Source of the DNA: Bacillota bacterium | GTDB lineage: Bacteria; Bacillota; Clostridia; Acetivibrionales; Acetivibrionaceae | Reading direction: 5' to 3' | DNA: 64,000 bases | Assembly (NCBI GenBank): GCA_023398495.1 | Contig: JAEWSG010000183.1 | Span: 1-64,000, forward strand | Notes under the pieces: generated by a model | What the model saw: only the letters and a program-made list of their open reading frames with translations | What the model was told of the DNA's origin: nothing | Databases searched by the model: none | Translations under genes and position numbers: made by a program | Shown here: piece by piece, positions 17,769 through 26,020 of the stretch | Layout: each line of letters begins with the position of its first letter | How positions within the stretch are numbered: the first letter of the stretch is position 1

Positions 17769-18428
17769 CTATCTTCTCTTACTGAGCTCTTCGAATATAT
17801 CTTCGTATGTAACTCCTCTTTCAACCATCAGAACCGACAAATGATACAAAAGATCTGAGATTTCATATATTAACTCACCATTTCCAGGGTTCTTTGAAGC
17901 TATAATTACTTCTGCCGCTTCTTCGCCTACCTTTTTAAGCATTTTATCAATACCTTTTTCAAACAGGTAATTGGTATAAGAGCCTTCCTTCGGGTGTATC
18001 CTTCTGTCAACAATAACCTCGTATACTTCCTTCAGTATTTTTGATTTGTCACCGTATACACTCTTTTCATCAAATACTTTGTCAGAAGTTTCTTTAATAC
18101 CATCTTTGGCAAGCTCTCTGTAGAAGCATGAGTAATGCCCTGTATGGCATGCAGCTTCGATCTGCTCGACTTTTACAAGTAAGGTGTCACCGTCACAATC
18201 AATATTTATTGACTTAATCATCTGGAAGTGACCTGAAGTTTCTCCCTTTAGCCATAACTTGTTTCTGCTTCTGCTGAAATAGTGAACCTTTCCTGTTTCC
18301 ATTGACTTTATGAAAGCCTCTTCATTCATATAGGCCATCATAAGAACTTCGTTGGTTTTATAGTCCTGAGCTACTACAGGTACAAGACCGTTGCTATCAA
18401 ATTTAATCTGTTCTATCAATTTAATCAT
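17769..18428 (-). CDS. hisIE: Bifunctional phosphoribosyl-AMP cyclohydrolase / phosphoribosyl-ATP pyrophosphatase
   Basis: This 219-residue fusion carries out the second and third steps of histidine synthesis. The N-terminal HisI half (about 1-120) has the metal-binding residues in CDGDTLLVKVEQ and CHTGHYSCFYR. The C-terminal HisE half (about 125-215) has the helical MazG-like fold (KKVGEEAAEVIIASKN, DLLYHLSVLM). The end of the operon is at this gene or the following AlbA_2 gene. It starts 29 bp after hisF. Confidence 0.96.
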   Translation of the reverse strand: MIKLIEQIKFDSNGLVPVVAQDYKTNEVLMMAYMNEEAFIKSMETGKVHYFSRSRNKLWLKGETSGHFQMIKSINIDCDGDTLLVKVEQIEAACHTGHYSCFYRELAKDGIKETSDKVFDEKSVYGDKSKILKEVYEVIVDRRIHPKEGSYTNYLFEKGIDKMLKKVGEEAAEVIIASKNPGNGELIYEISDLLYHLSVLMVERGVTYEDIFEELSKRR

Positions 18429-18457
18429 TTTCTTTTTCCTCCATTTTTATCCGCAGG

Positions 18458-19219
18458 TCACATTCTAACTTCGGTTCCTCTTTGTTTTAAATATCTCTTT
18501 AAGTCCATTATTTCCAGCTCTCTGAAGTGAAACAATGATGCAGCTAATACGGCGTCAGCTTTTGCATCAACCAGAGCTTCATAAAAATGCTCCATTGTCC
18601 CAGCTCCTCCTGAAGCTATTACAGGTATACCAACACTTTCAGAGACCTTTCTTGTCAGCTCAATATCATAACCATTCTTGGTTCCATCACAATCCATACT
18701 TGTGAGCAATATTTCGCCAGCTCCCATCTTTTCCGCCTCAATTGCCCACTCAACTGCATCCTTACCTGTGTTGACCCTACCGCCATTTAGATAAACTTCC
18801 CATCCGGAGTTATCATTTCGTCTCTTTGCATCAATTGCAACAACAACACACTGGCTTCCAAAACGCCACGCAGCCTCTGATATCAGCTCTGGCCTCTTAA
18901 TTGCAGCAGAATTCACCGATATTTTATCCGCACCGGCTTTGAGAATTTGCCTGAAATCCTCTACCGACCTTATTCCTCCCCCAACTGTAAAGGGTATAAA
19001 TACCTGCTCGGCAACCCGGCTCACAACATCAAGCATAATATTTCTTGCATCCGAAGATGCAGTAATGTCTAAAAAAGTGAGTTCATCAGCCCCAGCCTTA
19101 TCATAGACAGCTGCAACTTCGACAGGATCACCTGCATCCCTTATATTTATGAAATTAACTCCTTTTACAACCCTGCCTGCATGTACATCAAGACATGGTA
19201 TTATACGTTTTGTCAACAT
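18458..19219 (-). CDS. hisF: Imidazole glycerol phosphate synthase, cyclase subunit
   Basis: This 253-residue TIM barrel accepts ammonia from HisH and converts PRFAR to imidazole glycerol phosphate and AICAR. The start MLTKRIIPCLDVHAGRVVKG with catalytic Asp11, and the second catalytic Asp in LLTSMDCDGTKNGYD, are conserved, as are the phosphate-binding loops (GGGIRS, ASGGAGT). It follows hisA by 65 bp. Confidence 0.97.
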   Translation of the reverse strand: MLTKRIIPCLDVHAGRVVKGVNFINIRDAGDPVEVAAVYDKAGADELTFLDITASSDARNIMLDVVSRVAEQVFIPFTVGGGIRSVEDFRQILKAGADKISVNSAAIKRPELISEAAWRFGSQCVVVAIDAKRRNDNSGWEVYLNGGRVNTGKDAVEWAIEAEKMGAGEILLTSMDCDGTKNGYDIELTRKVSESVGIPVIASGGAGTMEHFYEALVDAKADAVLAASLFHFRELEIMDLKRYLKQRGTEVRM

Positions 19220-19284
19220 TTTAAACTACTCCTTGTCCGGGCACTTCAAATTCTTTAATCAATTATCTGCATTATCGATTTGTT

Positions 19285-19998
19285 TTATCGTCCAATCTCA
19301 ATAGCTTGCTTCAAGTCCACATCACCGGTGTATAAAGCCCTTCCGACAATTACACCGGATACCCCTGTCTCTTTAAGGTTTTTAATGTCTTCAAGCTTGC
19401 CAACGCCACCGGAAGCTATTATATCAATTTTCACAGCTTTAACCATTTCTTCCATGGCTTTGAGGTTCGGACCACTTAGCATTCCATCTCTGGAGATGTC
19501 GGTGTAAATAATTGTTTTAGCACCTAATTCCTCCATCTTTCTGGCAAAGTCCACTGCCTTGAATTCACTTGTTTTTTCCCATCCTTCTATAGCCACCATA
19601 CCGTCCTTTGCATCTATGCCTATAACAACATTGTTTTCAAAAGTTTTAACCGCACGTTTTACAAGTTCAGGATCTTTAACTGCTGAAGTTCCAAGAATAA
19701 CTCTTTCAATCCCCTTGCATAGTACCGTTTCAATCATTTCAATAGTACGGATTCCTCCGCCCACTTGAACCGGTATGCCCATTTTTACAGCCATTTCACT
19801 TATAACTGCAATGTTTTGTGCCTTTCCGGTTCTTGCACCATCCAAGTCCACAACATGTAAGTATTGTGCACCCATCTTTTCCCATTTGAGTGCCATCTCC
19901 ACAGGGTTGTCGGAATAAACAGTTTGTTTGTCAAACTCACCTTGTGTGAGTCTTACGCATTTTCCTTCCCTTACATCCACCGCAGGATAAATAATCAT
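19285..19998 (-). CDS. hisA: ProFAR isomerase
   Basis: This 237-residue TIM barrel isomerises ProFAR to PRFAR. The conserved start MIIYPAVDVREGKCVRL contains catalytic Asp8, and the other catalytic Asp is in IYTDISRDGMLSG. Phosphate loops (GGGIRT, ASGGVG) are intact. It is paralogous to the adjacent hisF. The gap to hisH is 158 bp and holds a copy of repeat family R3. Confidence 0.97.
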   Translation of the reverse strand: MIIYPAVDVREGKCVRLTQGEFDKQTVYSDNPVEMALKWEKMGAQYLHVVDLDGARTGKAQNIAVISEMAVKMGIPVQVGGGIRTIEMIETVLCKGIERVILGTSAVKDPELVKRAVKTFENNVVIGIDAKDGMVAIEGWEKTSEFKAVDFARKMEELGAKTIIYTDISRDGMLSGPNLKAMEEMVKAVKIDIIASGGVGKLEDIKNLKETGVSGVIVGRALYTGDVDLKQAIEIGR

Positions 19999-20072
19999 TC
20001 AATTTACCTCCTGTATATAAACTATGCGTCTCAGTTCTTCATAAACCATAAATTACATCTTAATCTATTCTC

Positions 20073-20178
20073 TTAGGTACGTCTAAATTATAAGTCCCCA
20101 CTCTGGATAACGAAAAAATTGATTTGATAATGTTTTCAAAATACGAGAATTATATGCTATCTTTTCGTTATCCCCTTA
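20073..20178 (+). repeat. Intergenic repeat family R3, copy A (overlaps the hisH 3' end)
   Basis: This approximately 105-bp element starts GGTACGTCTAAA and has inverted arms GGATAACGAAAA / TTTTCGTTATCC. It matches the complement of 48958-49065 closely. Its right end extends into hisH: the last codons (for Gly-Ile-Thr-Lys-Arg and the stop) are the arm GGATAACGAAAAGATAG read on the minus strand. Confidence 0.75.
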
Positions 20179-20786
20179 GCAAAATTTCTTAATATTTCAA
20201 GGCCAACCTCTCCACTCTTTTCAGGATGAAATTGGGTTGCAAACACATTATTTTTTTGGACTGCAACCGAAAAGGTAATTCCATAACTGGTTTCTGCTAT
20301 TACAATTTCCTTATCGGAAGTGTCAAGGTAATACGAGTGCACAAAATACACATACGGATTTTGCGGCAAACCGCTCAAAAGCGGTGAATTGCCCTTGATG
20401 TCAAGCAGATTCCATCCCATATGGGGTACTTTAAGATTCATATCTTGAGGGATTTGACGGATTGCTCCTTTTAAGATGTTCAATCCCTGAACATTTTCCC
20501 CTCCCTCTTCGCTGTACTCAAAAAGAAGTTGCATGCCAAGGCATATACCCAAGAAGGGCCTCCCGCTTTCAATGACAGTCTTGATAACATCTATCATGCC
20601 ATGCTTTTTAAGGTTTTCCATAGCATCAGCAAACGCCCCTACACCTGGCAACACTACTGCATCTGCATTGAGTATGAAATCTCTATCGGAAGACACTACC
20701 GCTTCGCAGCCAATAAAATTAAAGGCTTTTTCAACACTTCTTAGGTTTCCGACTTCATAATCTATAATAGCAATCAATTTTTTCAC
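20157..20786 (-). CDS. hisH: Imidazole glycerol phosphate synthase, glutamine amidotransferase subunit
   Basis: This 209-residue class I amidotransferase supplies ammonia to HisF. The nucleophile Cys is in GICLGMQLLFE, and the catalytic His-Glu pair is in FATQFHPEKSG. Length is standard. Its last five codons and stop lie within the arm of an R3 repeat, which suggests that the repeat either inserted at the 3' end or supplied a new end. It follows purC by 23 bp. Confidence 0.97.
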   Translation of the reverse strand: MKKLIAIIDYEVGNLRSVEKAFNFIGCEAVVSSDRDFILNADAVVLPGVGAFADAMENLKKHGMIDVIKTVIESGRPFLGICLGMQLLFEYSEEGGENVQGLNILKGAIRQIPQDMNLKVPHMGWNLLDIKGNSPLLSGLPQNPYVYFVHSYYLDTSDKEIVIAETSYGITFSVAVQKNNVFATQFHPEKSGEVGLEILRNFAKGITKR

Positions 20787-20809
20787 TCCAAATCAAAAAT
20801 ATTCCTCTA

Positions 20810-21694
20810 TTAATCCAGCTTTTTGCCCGTCAAAAGTTCATATGCCTCTATATATTTAAGCTCAGTGTTTCTAACTACATCATCGGGCAATACAGGAGCT
20901 GGTGGTTTCTTATCCCAATCTGCAGATTCAAGATATTCTCTTAGGAACTGCTTGTCAAAACTCTTTTGAGGACGTCCAGGTTCATACTCCTTCATATCCC
21001 AGAACCTTGATGAGTCTGGAGTAAACATCTCATCTGCAACTACCAGTTTACCGTCTTCAAGACCAAATTCAAATTTGGTATCAGCAAGGATAATTCCTTT
21101 GCTTTCTGCATATTTGCTTGCTTTGTTGTACAAAGCAATACTTGTTTCCTTAAGTTTGTTTGCAAGGTCTGTACCTATTGTCTTGCAAAGTTCTTCGAAA
21201 CTTACATTCAAGTCGTGTCCTTCCGATGCCTTTGTTGATGGAGTAAAAATAGGTTCGGGAAGTTTGTCTCCCTGCTTCAAGCCTTCCGGCAACTTTATTC
21301 CGCATATGCTTCCCGTAGCTTTATAGTCTTTAAGCCCTGATCCTTCAAGGTATCCTCTGACTATACATTCTGCTTCTACCATCTTTATCTTTTTAACCAG
21401 CATTGACCTTCCCTGAAGCTCTTCTTTAAACTGTGACAAGCCTTCCGGGTATTGACTGACATCTGTAGTAATTACATGATTGTCAACAATATCCTTTGTG
21501 TAGTTGAACCAGAACTCAGAAATGCTGTTTAATACCTTTCCCTTATTAGGAATCAGATTTGGAAAAACCACATCAAAAGCTGAAATTCTATCGGTTACTA
21601 CTATAAGTATCTTATCTCCAAGATCATATACATTTCTTACTTTTCCCTTGATGTGAAGCGGTAATTTAATAAAATCAGTATCGTTTATCAACAT
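20810..21694 (-). CDS. purC: SAICAR synthetase (phosphoribosylaminoimidazole-succinocarboxamide synthase)
   Basis: This 294-residue enzyme joins aspartate to CAIR in purine synthesis. It belongs to the longer, yeast Ade1-like group (family lengths near 290-300) rather than the roughly 240-residue form common in Firmicutes. The start (LPLHIKGKVRNVYDLG), the central SMLVKKIKMVEAECIVRGY and DTKFEFGLEDGKLVVADE are conserved. It sits between hisB and hisH, inside the histidine operon, whose HisHF step releases AICAR, the purine intermediate two steps after PurC. Co-expression would balance the two inputs into AICAR. Confidence 0.95.
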   Translation of the reverse strand: MLINDTDFIKLPLHIKGKVRNVYDLGDKILIVVTDRISAFDVVFPNLIPNKGKVLNSISEFWFNYTKDIVDNHVITTDVSQYPEGLSQFKEELQGRSMLVKKIKMVEAECIVRGYLEGSGLKDYKATGSICGIKLPEGLKQGDKLPEPIFTPSTKASEGHDLNVSFEELCKTIGTDLANKLKETSIALYNKASKYAESKGIILADTKFEFGLEDGKLVVADEMFTPDSSRFWDMKEYEPGRPQKSFDKQFLREYLESADWDKKPPAPVLPDDVVRNTELKYIEAYELLTGKKLD

Positions 21695-21743
21695 AGTTTT
21701 CTACACTCCTACAAATAAATTTTATATTTAAAGAGATCACTCT

Positions 21744-22331
21744 CTATAAAGTTCCTTTAGTAGACATTACACCCTCAATCCTGCTATCTATAAGCACAGC
21801 CTGATCAAGTGCTCTCCCGAAGGCTTTAAATACAGCTTCAATAATATGATGTGTATTGGTTCCATAAAAAACTTTAATGTGTAAGTTCATACCTGCGTTA
21901 AAAGCAACTGCCCGAAAGAATTCTTCCACCAGTTCTGTCTCCATATTCCCAAGCTTCTCAGCTTGCAGTTCTGCATCAAATACCAGAAAAGGCCTTCCGC
22001 TTAAGTCCATCGCAACTAATGCCAAAGCCTCGTCCATTGGAACAAAGGTAGACCCATATCTTTTAATGGATTTCTTATCTCCAAGAGCTTCCTTTAGTGC
22101 CTGTCCCAAAACAATCCCCACATCCTCAACCGTGTGGTGTGCATCAACATGAAGGTCTCCTTGAGCTTTGACTTCCATATCAAACAGACCATGTCTTGTA
22201 AAAAGGTCAAGCATATGATCAAGAAACCCTACACCGGTATCAATTTTACTTTTTCCGGTACCGTCAAGATTTATGCCTAAAGTTATATCCGTTTCACCGG
22301 TTTTTCTGCTGATTTGAGATTTTCTTTCCAT
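21744..22331 (-). CDS. hisB: Imidazoleglycerol-phosphate dehydratase
   Basis: This 195-residue enzyme dehydrates imidazole glycerol phosphate. It is the monofunctional form, with the paired manganese-binding motifs DAHHTVEDVGI and TNTHHIIEAVFKAFGRAL and the conserved GFLDHMLDLFTRHG. No histidinol-phosphatase domain is attached. It starts 179 bp after the small membrane-protein gene and is followed by purC after 49 bp. Confidence 0.97.
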   Translation of the reverse strand: MERKSQISRKTGETDITLGINLDGTGKSKIDTGVGFLDHMLDLFTRHGLFDMEVKAQGDLHVDAHHTVEDVGIVLGQALKEALGDKKSIKRYGSTFVPMDEALALVAMDLSGRPFLVFDAELQAEKLGNMETELVEEFFRAVAFNAGMNLHIKVFYGTNTHHIIEAVFKAFGRALDQAVLIDSRIEGVMSTKGTL

Positions 22332-22510
22332 CTTTTAGTTGCCTCCGTACACATCGTATTAAATCTTTTTCATTATAACAGAACAAGCCCTTTAATTCCA
22401 CAAGTTCTATAAAAAATCTTAGGATTGATGATACAAATAAAAGGAGTTGCCAAATAAAATCTAAATTCAAAATTTCAAACTGAACTTAGGATTTTTCATA
22501 CTAGAATTTT

Positions 22511-22948
22511 TTATTGGATTTGTGATCTATTCAGCTTATTATGAATAAACTTTTCAAACCGTCCAACTAACAATATAACTAAAAAGAAAAATGAGAATAT
22601 TACACATAAAACAATACTTCTAACAACTAACTCAAGTCTATATTCTGGATTTTCAGAAAGCGACCTAGGAATATAGTTCAACCCATGATAATGTAAGCTA
22701 GTGATAAAAATGAATACTACTTCAATCACAGCAGTAGTTATATTGCCAATCAAAAAACTTTTTAACCCTAGTTTCAACTTTAACAACAATGAAAGTGCAA
22801 CAATTACGGATATAAAAGCCCCACATATACCAATCCACTCACCGTTATTCATACCACCCGTATCTGCTTCATTTATAACACCAAAAACCACAATTAGCAT
22901 AAGTAAAGTCATTATAATCCAATATACGATTCTTTGTAATTTACCCAT
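22511..22948 (-). CDS. Uncharacterised four-helix membrane protein inside the histidine operon
   Basis: This roughly 145-residue protein has four predicted membrane segments (about 8-27, 36-58, 64-84 and 108-132) and a basic C-terminus. I do not recognise the family. The start is placed at the ATG for MGKLQR, which has GTGGAG upstream; an earlier ATG would overlap the hisC stop. It lies between hisC and hisB in the operon direction, but nothing in the sequence ties it to histidine synthesis; a late insertion into the operon is plausible. Confidence 0.65.
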   Translation of the reverse strand: MGKLQRIVYWIIMTLLMLIVVFGVINEADTGGMNNGEWIGICGAFISVIVALSLLLKLKLGLKSFLIGNITTAVIEVVFIFITSLHYHGLNYIPRSLSENPEYRLELVVRSIVLCVIFSFFFLVILLVGRFEKFIHNKLNRSQIQ

Positions 22949-22965
22949 ATTAATTCTCCACTGCA

Positions 22966-24036
22966 CTAACCCATTATACTTTTTAGCTCATCAAGCAATA
23001 TATCATTTTGTTCCTTATTTCCTACGCTTATTCTTATATATTTTCCAAGAACCGGAGCGTCACCAAAGCTTCTTACCAGCACTCCTCTTTTCTCAAGTTC
23101 CTTTGCAGCCGATTTTGCATCAGGCAGCTTTACCATAATGTAATTTGCACCCGAAGGAAGAACGGAAATATTATTAATCTTCTCAAGCTCTGCCGATAAA
23201 TATTCCCTCTGCTCAATCAAATATTTTATCTGTGCATCTATTTCCCCTCTGGCCTCAAAAACCAGCTTTGCAACCAGCTGAGACAAAGAACTTATATTAT
23301 AAGGAGGCCTCACTTTGTTTATTTGCACAGCCATTTCTTTACCACTTAAAGAGTAACCACAGCGTATGCCAGCAAGTCCGTAAGCTTTTGAAAATGTGCG
23401 AAGCACAATAAGGTTTTCAAACTTCGCCAAAAGAGATATAGCAGTCTCTCCTGCAAATTCTGCATATGCCTCATCGATAACTATAACGCTATCAGGACAC
23501 ATGGTACAAATCTTTTCAATATCCTTTAAAAGAAGTAAATTCCCGGTAGGATTGTTAGGGGTACAGAGTATTACCAGCTTTGCCGCTTCACTTTTAGCTT
23601 TATTGATAAACTCGTCAATATCATACTCAAAACCGTTTTCTTCCCTTAGAGGTATTTCAACAGCTGTACCTCCCCCTATTATGGTGTCGAGTTTGTACAT
23701 ACTAAACGATGGTGTCGGGCATATCACTTTATCCCCAACGCCTACAAACGTATTTACAAGCACCTGTATCAACTGGTCGGAACCAGTTCCAACCACTATG
23801 CCTTCCATATCAACACCCCAATACGCTGACAGGGTCTTTCTGAGCTCTATGGAATCGGTGTCGGGATACAGGTACAAAGAAGGGCCATTTATAATTAAGT
23901 CGGCAAGTTTATTTCTTACTGACATTGGCAGCTCAAAAGGGCTTTCATTTGCATCAAGCTTTACCCTGTAAGGCACCTGATTTGCATTGTAGGGTATAAA
24001 ATCCTTAAACTCGGATCTGATTAAATCTTTTATCAT
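22966..24036 (-). CDS. hisC: Histidinol-phosphate aminotransferase
   Basis: This 356-residue fold-type I PLP enzyme transaminates imidazole acetol phosphate. The PLP lysine is in RTFSKAYGLAGIRCGY, the cofactor-binding Asp and Tyr are in VIDEAYAEF, and the substrate loop TPNNPTGN is kept. Length is standard. It follows hisD by 40 bp. Confidence 0.96.
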   Translation of the reverse strand: MIKDLIRSEFKDFIPYNANQVPYRVKLDANESPFELPMSVRNKLADLIINGPSLYLYPDTDSIELRKTLSAYWGVDMEGIVVGTGSDQLIQVLVNTFVGVGDKVICPTPSFSMYKLDTIIGGGTAVEIPLREENGFEYDIDEFINKAKSEAAKLVILCTPNNPTGNLLLLKDIEKICTMCPDSVIVIDEAYAEFAGETAISLLAKFENLIVLRTFSKAYGLAGIRCGYSLSGKEMAVQINKVRPPYNISSLSQLVAKLVFEARGEIDAQIKYLIEQREYLSAELEKINNISVLPSGANYIMVKLPDAKSAAKELEKRGVLVRSFGDAPVLGKYIRISVGNKEQNDILLDELKSIMG

Positions 24037-24076
24037 TTCATGTTCTCCCCTTTACTAGTGCGAATTAACAAAACGC

Positions 24077-25369
24077 TTACTCAAACCTCACTCTTATCGC
24101 ATTTGCATGTGCTTTTAAACCTTCAGCCTCAGCAAACCTTATTACATCGTCTTTTACCTCCTGCAATGCCTTTTTGGAATAGGATATGATGCTGGATTTT
24201 TTCATGAATTCCGAAATATTGAGAGGTGAAAAAAACCTCGCTGTCCCGCTTGTAGGAAGAACATGGTTCGGTCCTGCAAAATAATCACCTAAAGGCTCTG
24301 AAGAGTAATTTCCAAGAAAAATTGCTCCAGCATTTTTTATAAGGCTTATAAGCCCGAAAGGCTCATTTACGCAAAGTTCAAGGTGCTCAGGTGCAATCCT
24401 GTTCACAACATTTACGGCACTCTCAATATCATCAACTAAAATAATCGCCCCAAACCCTTCAAGAGACTTCTGTGCAATTTCCTTTCTAGGCAATACATTA
24501 AGCTGAATTTCCAGTTCCTTTTCCACCTCTTTGGCAATTTTCTCAGAGCTTGTCACTAAAAGAGAGGATGCAATAGCATCGTGTTCTGCCTGTGAAAGCA
24601 TGTCAGCAGCAACAAATCTCGGATTTGCAGTTTCATCCGCAACTACCATAATTTCGCTCGGTCCTGCAATCATATCAATATCACAATATCCATAAACCAT
24701 TCTTTTTGCCAGAGCAACATATATATTGCCAGGCCCTACAATCTTATCCACTTTTGGTATGGACTGTGTTCCAAATGCCATTGCAGCTATTGCCTGCGAT
24801 CCTCCCACCCTGTATATCTCATTTACACCTGCCTCATTTGCTGCCACGAGAATGGCGGGGTTTATTCCATCAGAACCTCCGGGTGGTGTAGCCATCACTA
24901 TCCTCTTTACACCAGCAACCTTAGCCGGTACTGCATTCATAAGAACCGAAGAGGGATAGGCCGCTGTTCCGCCCGGTGAATATATGCCTACAACTTCAAT
25001 GGGGTTATATAACTGTCCTAGCATTACGCCATTCTCATCTGTTGTAAACCAGGATTTTTCAAGCTGTTTTTCATGAAACTGTGCTATATTCTTTCTCGCT
25101 CTTTTAATTACTTCAATGAGCTCCTTGTCAACCTTTTCGTAGGCCTCTTCAATTTCAATCTGTGATACCGGAAGATTATCAGGACAAAGTTCTACTTTAT
25201 CAAACATGCTGCTATATTCCAAAACGGCTTTATCTCCGTTCTTCTTAACGTTATTTACTATATCAGAAACTTTATCCTGTACATCTCCGTATTCAATCTG
25301 ACTTCTTGATGCAAGTTTATCAAAAATTCCGCTGTCCTTATTGGCTCTTAAGTCTATAAACTGAATCAT
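24077..25369 (-). CDS. hisD: Histidinol dehydrogenase
   Basis: This zinc enzyme (430 residues from the chosen start) performs the last two oxidations to histidine. Conserved segments include GPGNIYVALAKRMVYG, AGPSEIMVVAD and the zinc and catalytic His/Glu region ADMLSQAEHDA and NRIAPEHLEL. I place the start at MIQFIDLRAN, which has GAGGTGAGG seven bases upstream; a longer reading from 25390 would overlap hisG. It begins 7 bp after the hisG stop. Confidence 0.96.
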   Translation of the reverse strand: MIQFIDLRANKDSGIFDKLASRSQIEYGDVQDKVSDIVNNVKKNGDKAVLEYSSMFDKVELCPDNLPVSQIEIEEAYEKVDKELIEVIKRARKNIAQFHEKQLEKSWFTTDENGVMLGQLYNPIEVVGIYSPGGTAAYPSSVLMNAVPAKVAGVKRIVMATPPGGSDGINPAILVAANEAGVNEIYRVGGSQAIAAMAFGTQSIPKVDKIVGPGNIYVALAKRMVYGYCDIDMIAGPSEIMVVADETANPRFVAADMLSQAEHDAIASSLLVTSSEKIAKEVEKELEIQLNVLPRKEIAQKSLEGFGAIILVDDIESAVNVVNRIAPEHLELCVNEPFGLISLIKNAGAIFLGNYSSEPLGDYFAGPNHVLPTSGTARFFSPLNISEFMKKSSIISYSKKALQEVKDDVIRFAEAEGLKAHANAIRVRFE

Positions 25370-25376
25370 AATTTCC

Positions 25377-26018
25377 TCACCTCTTCTCAAGTTCTTTTCT
25401 TATACCGTCTACTATTCTATTTATACGTTCACTTTCCATCTTCATGCTTACCCTGTTGACAACAAGTCTTGCACTTATATCGGCAATATGCTCGAGTACA
25501 ACAAGTCCATTTTCCTTAAGTGTTCTGCCACTCTCTACCAGATCCACTATCACTTCCGACAGTCCAACTAGTGGTGCAAGCTCTACAGAACCATTCAGTT
25601 TAATTACCTCTATTGATTCTCTTCTTTTGTGTTCAAAATATTCCCTTGCAATTTTTGGGTACTTTGTAGCAACCCTTTTATTATTGAATTGATCTAGTTT
25701 GCCTTGGAGCTCCTGAGGTCCTGCCACTACCATTCTGCAAGCTGCAAAACCCAAGTTCAGCACCTCGTATAGATGCCTTCCCTCCTCTAAAAGAGTGTCC
25801 TTTCCCACAATTCCTATATCTGCTGCTCCATACTCTACATAAGTAGGTACATCGCTAGGTTTTGCAAGGAAAAACTTTATTTTATTTTTCTCATCAGTAA
25901 GAATAAGTTTTCTTGACGAACCCTTAAGTTCAGTACAATCCAAGCCGATAGCTTCAAAAAGTTCAACTGAAAGCTCTGTAAGCCTTCCTTTTGACAATGC
26001 AATAGTTAAATACCTCAT
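25377..26018 (-). CDS. hisG: ATP phosphoribosyltransferase, short catalytic subunit
   Basis: This 213-residue HisG of the short form lacks the C-terminal regulatory domain and requires HisZ, encoded just upstream (2 bp gap), for activity and feedback by histidine. The conserved LTIALSKGRL start, DVPTYVEYGAADIGIVGKD and the PRPP-binding region IVDLVESGRTLKENGL are present. It catalyses the first committed step of histidine synthesis. Confidence 0.97.
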   Translation of the reverse strand: MRYLTIALSKGRLTELSVELFEAIGLDCTELKGSSRKLILTDEKNKIKFFLAKPSDVPTYVEYGAADIGIVGKDTLLEEGRHLYEVLNLGFAACRMVVAGPQELQGKLDQFNNKRVATKYPKIAREYFEHKRRESIEVIKLNGSVELAPLVGLSEVIVDLVESGRTLKENGLVVLEHIADISARLVVNRVSMKMESERINRIVDGIRKELEKR

Positions 26019-26020
26019 AT

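Noticed and set aside
23396..23971. 191-codon frame opposite hisC
   Set aside because: Antisense shadow of a clearly conserved gene, with a composition typical of reversed coding sequence.
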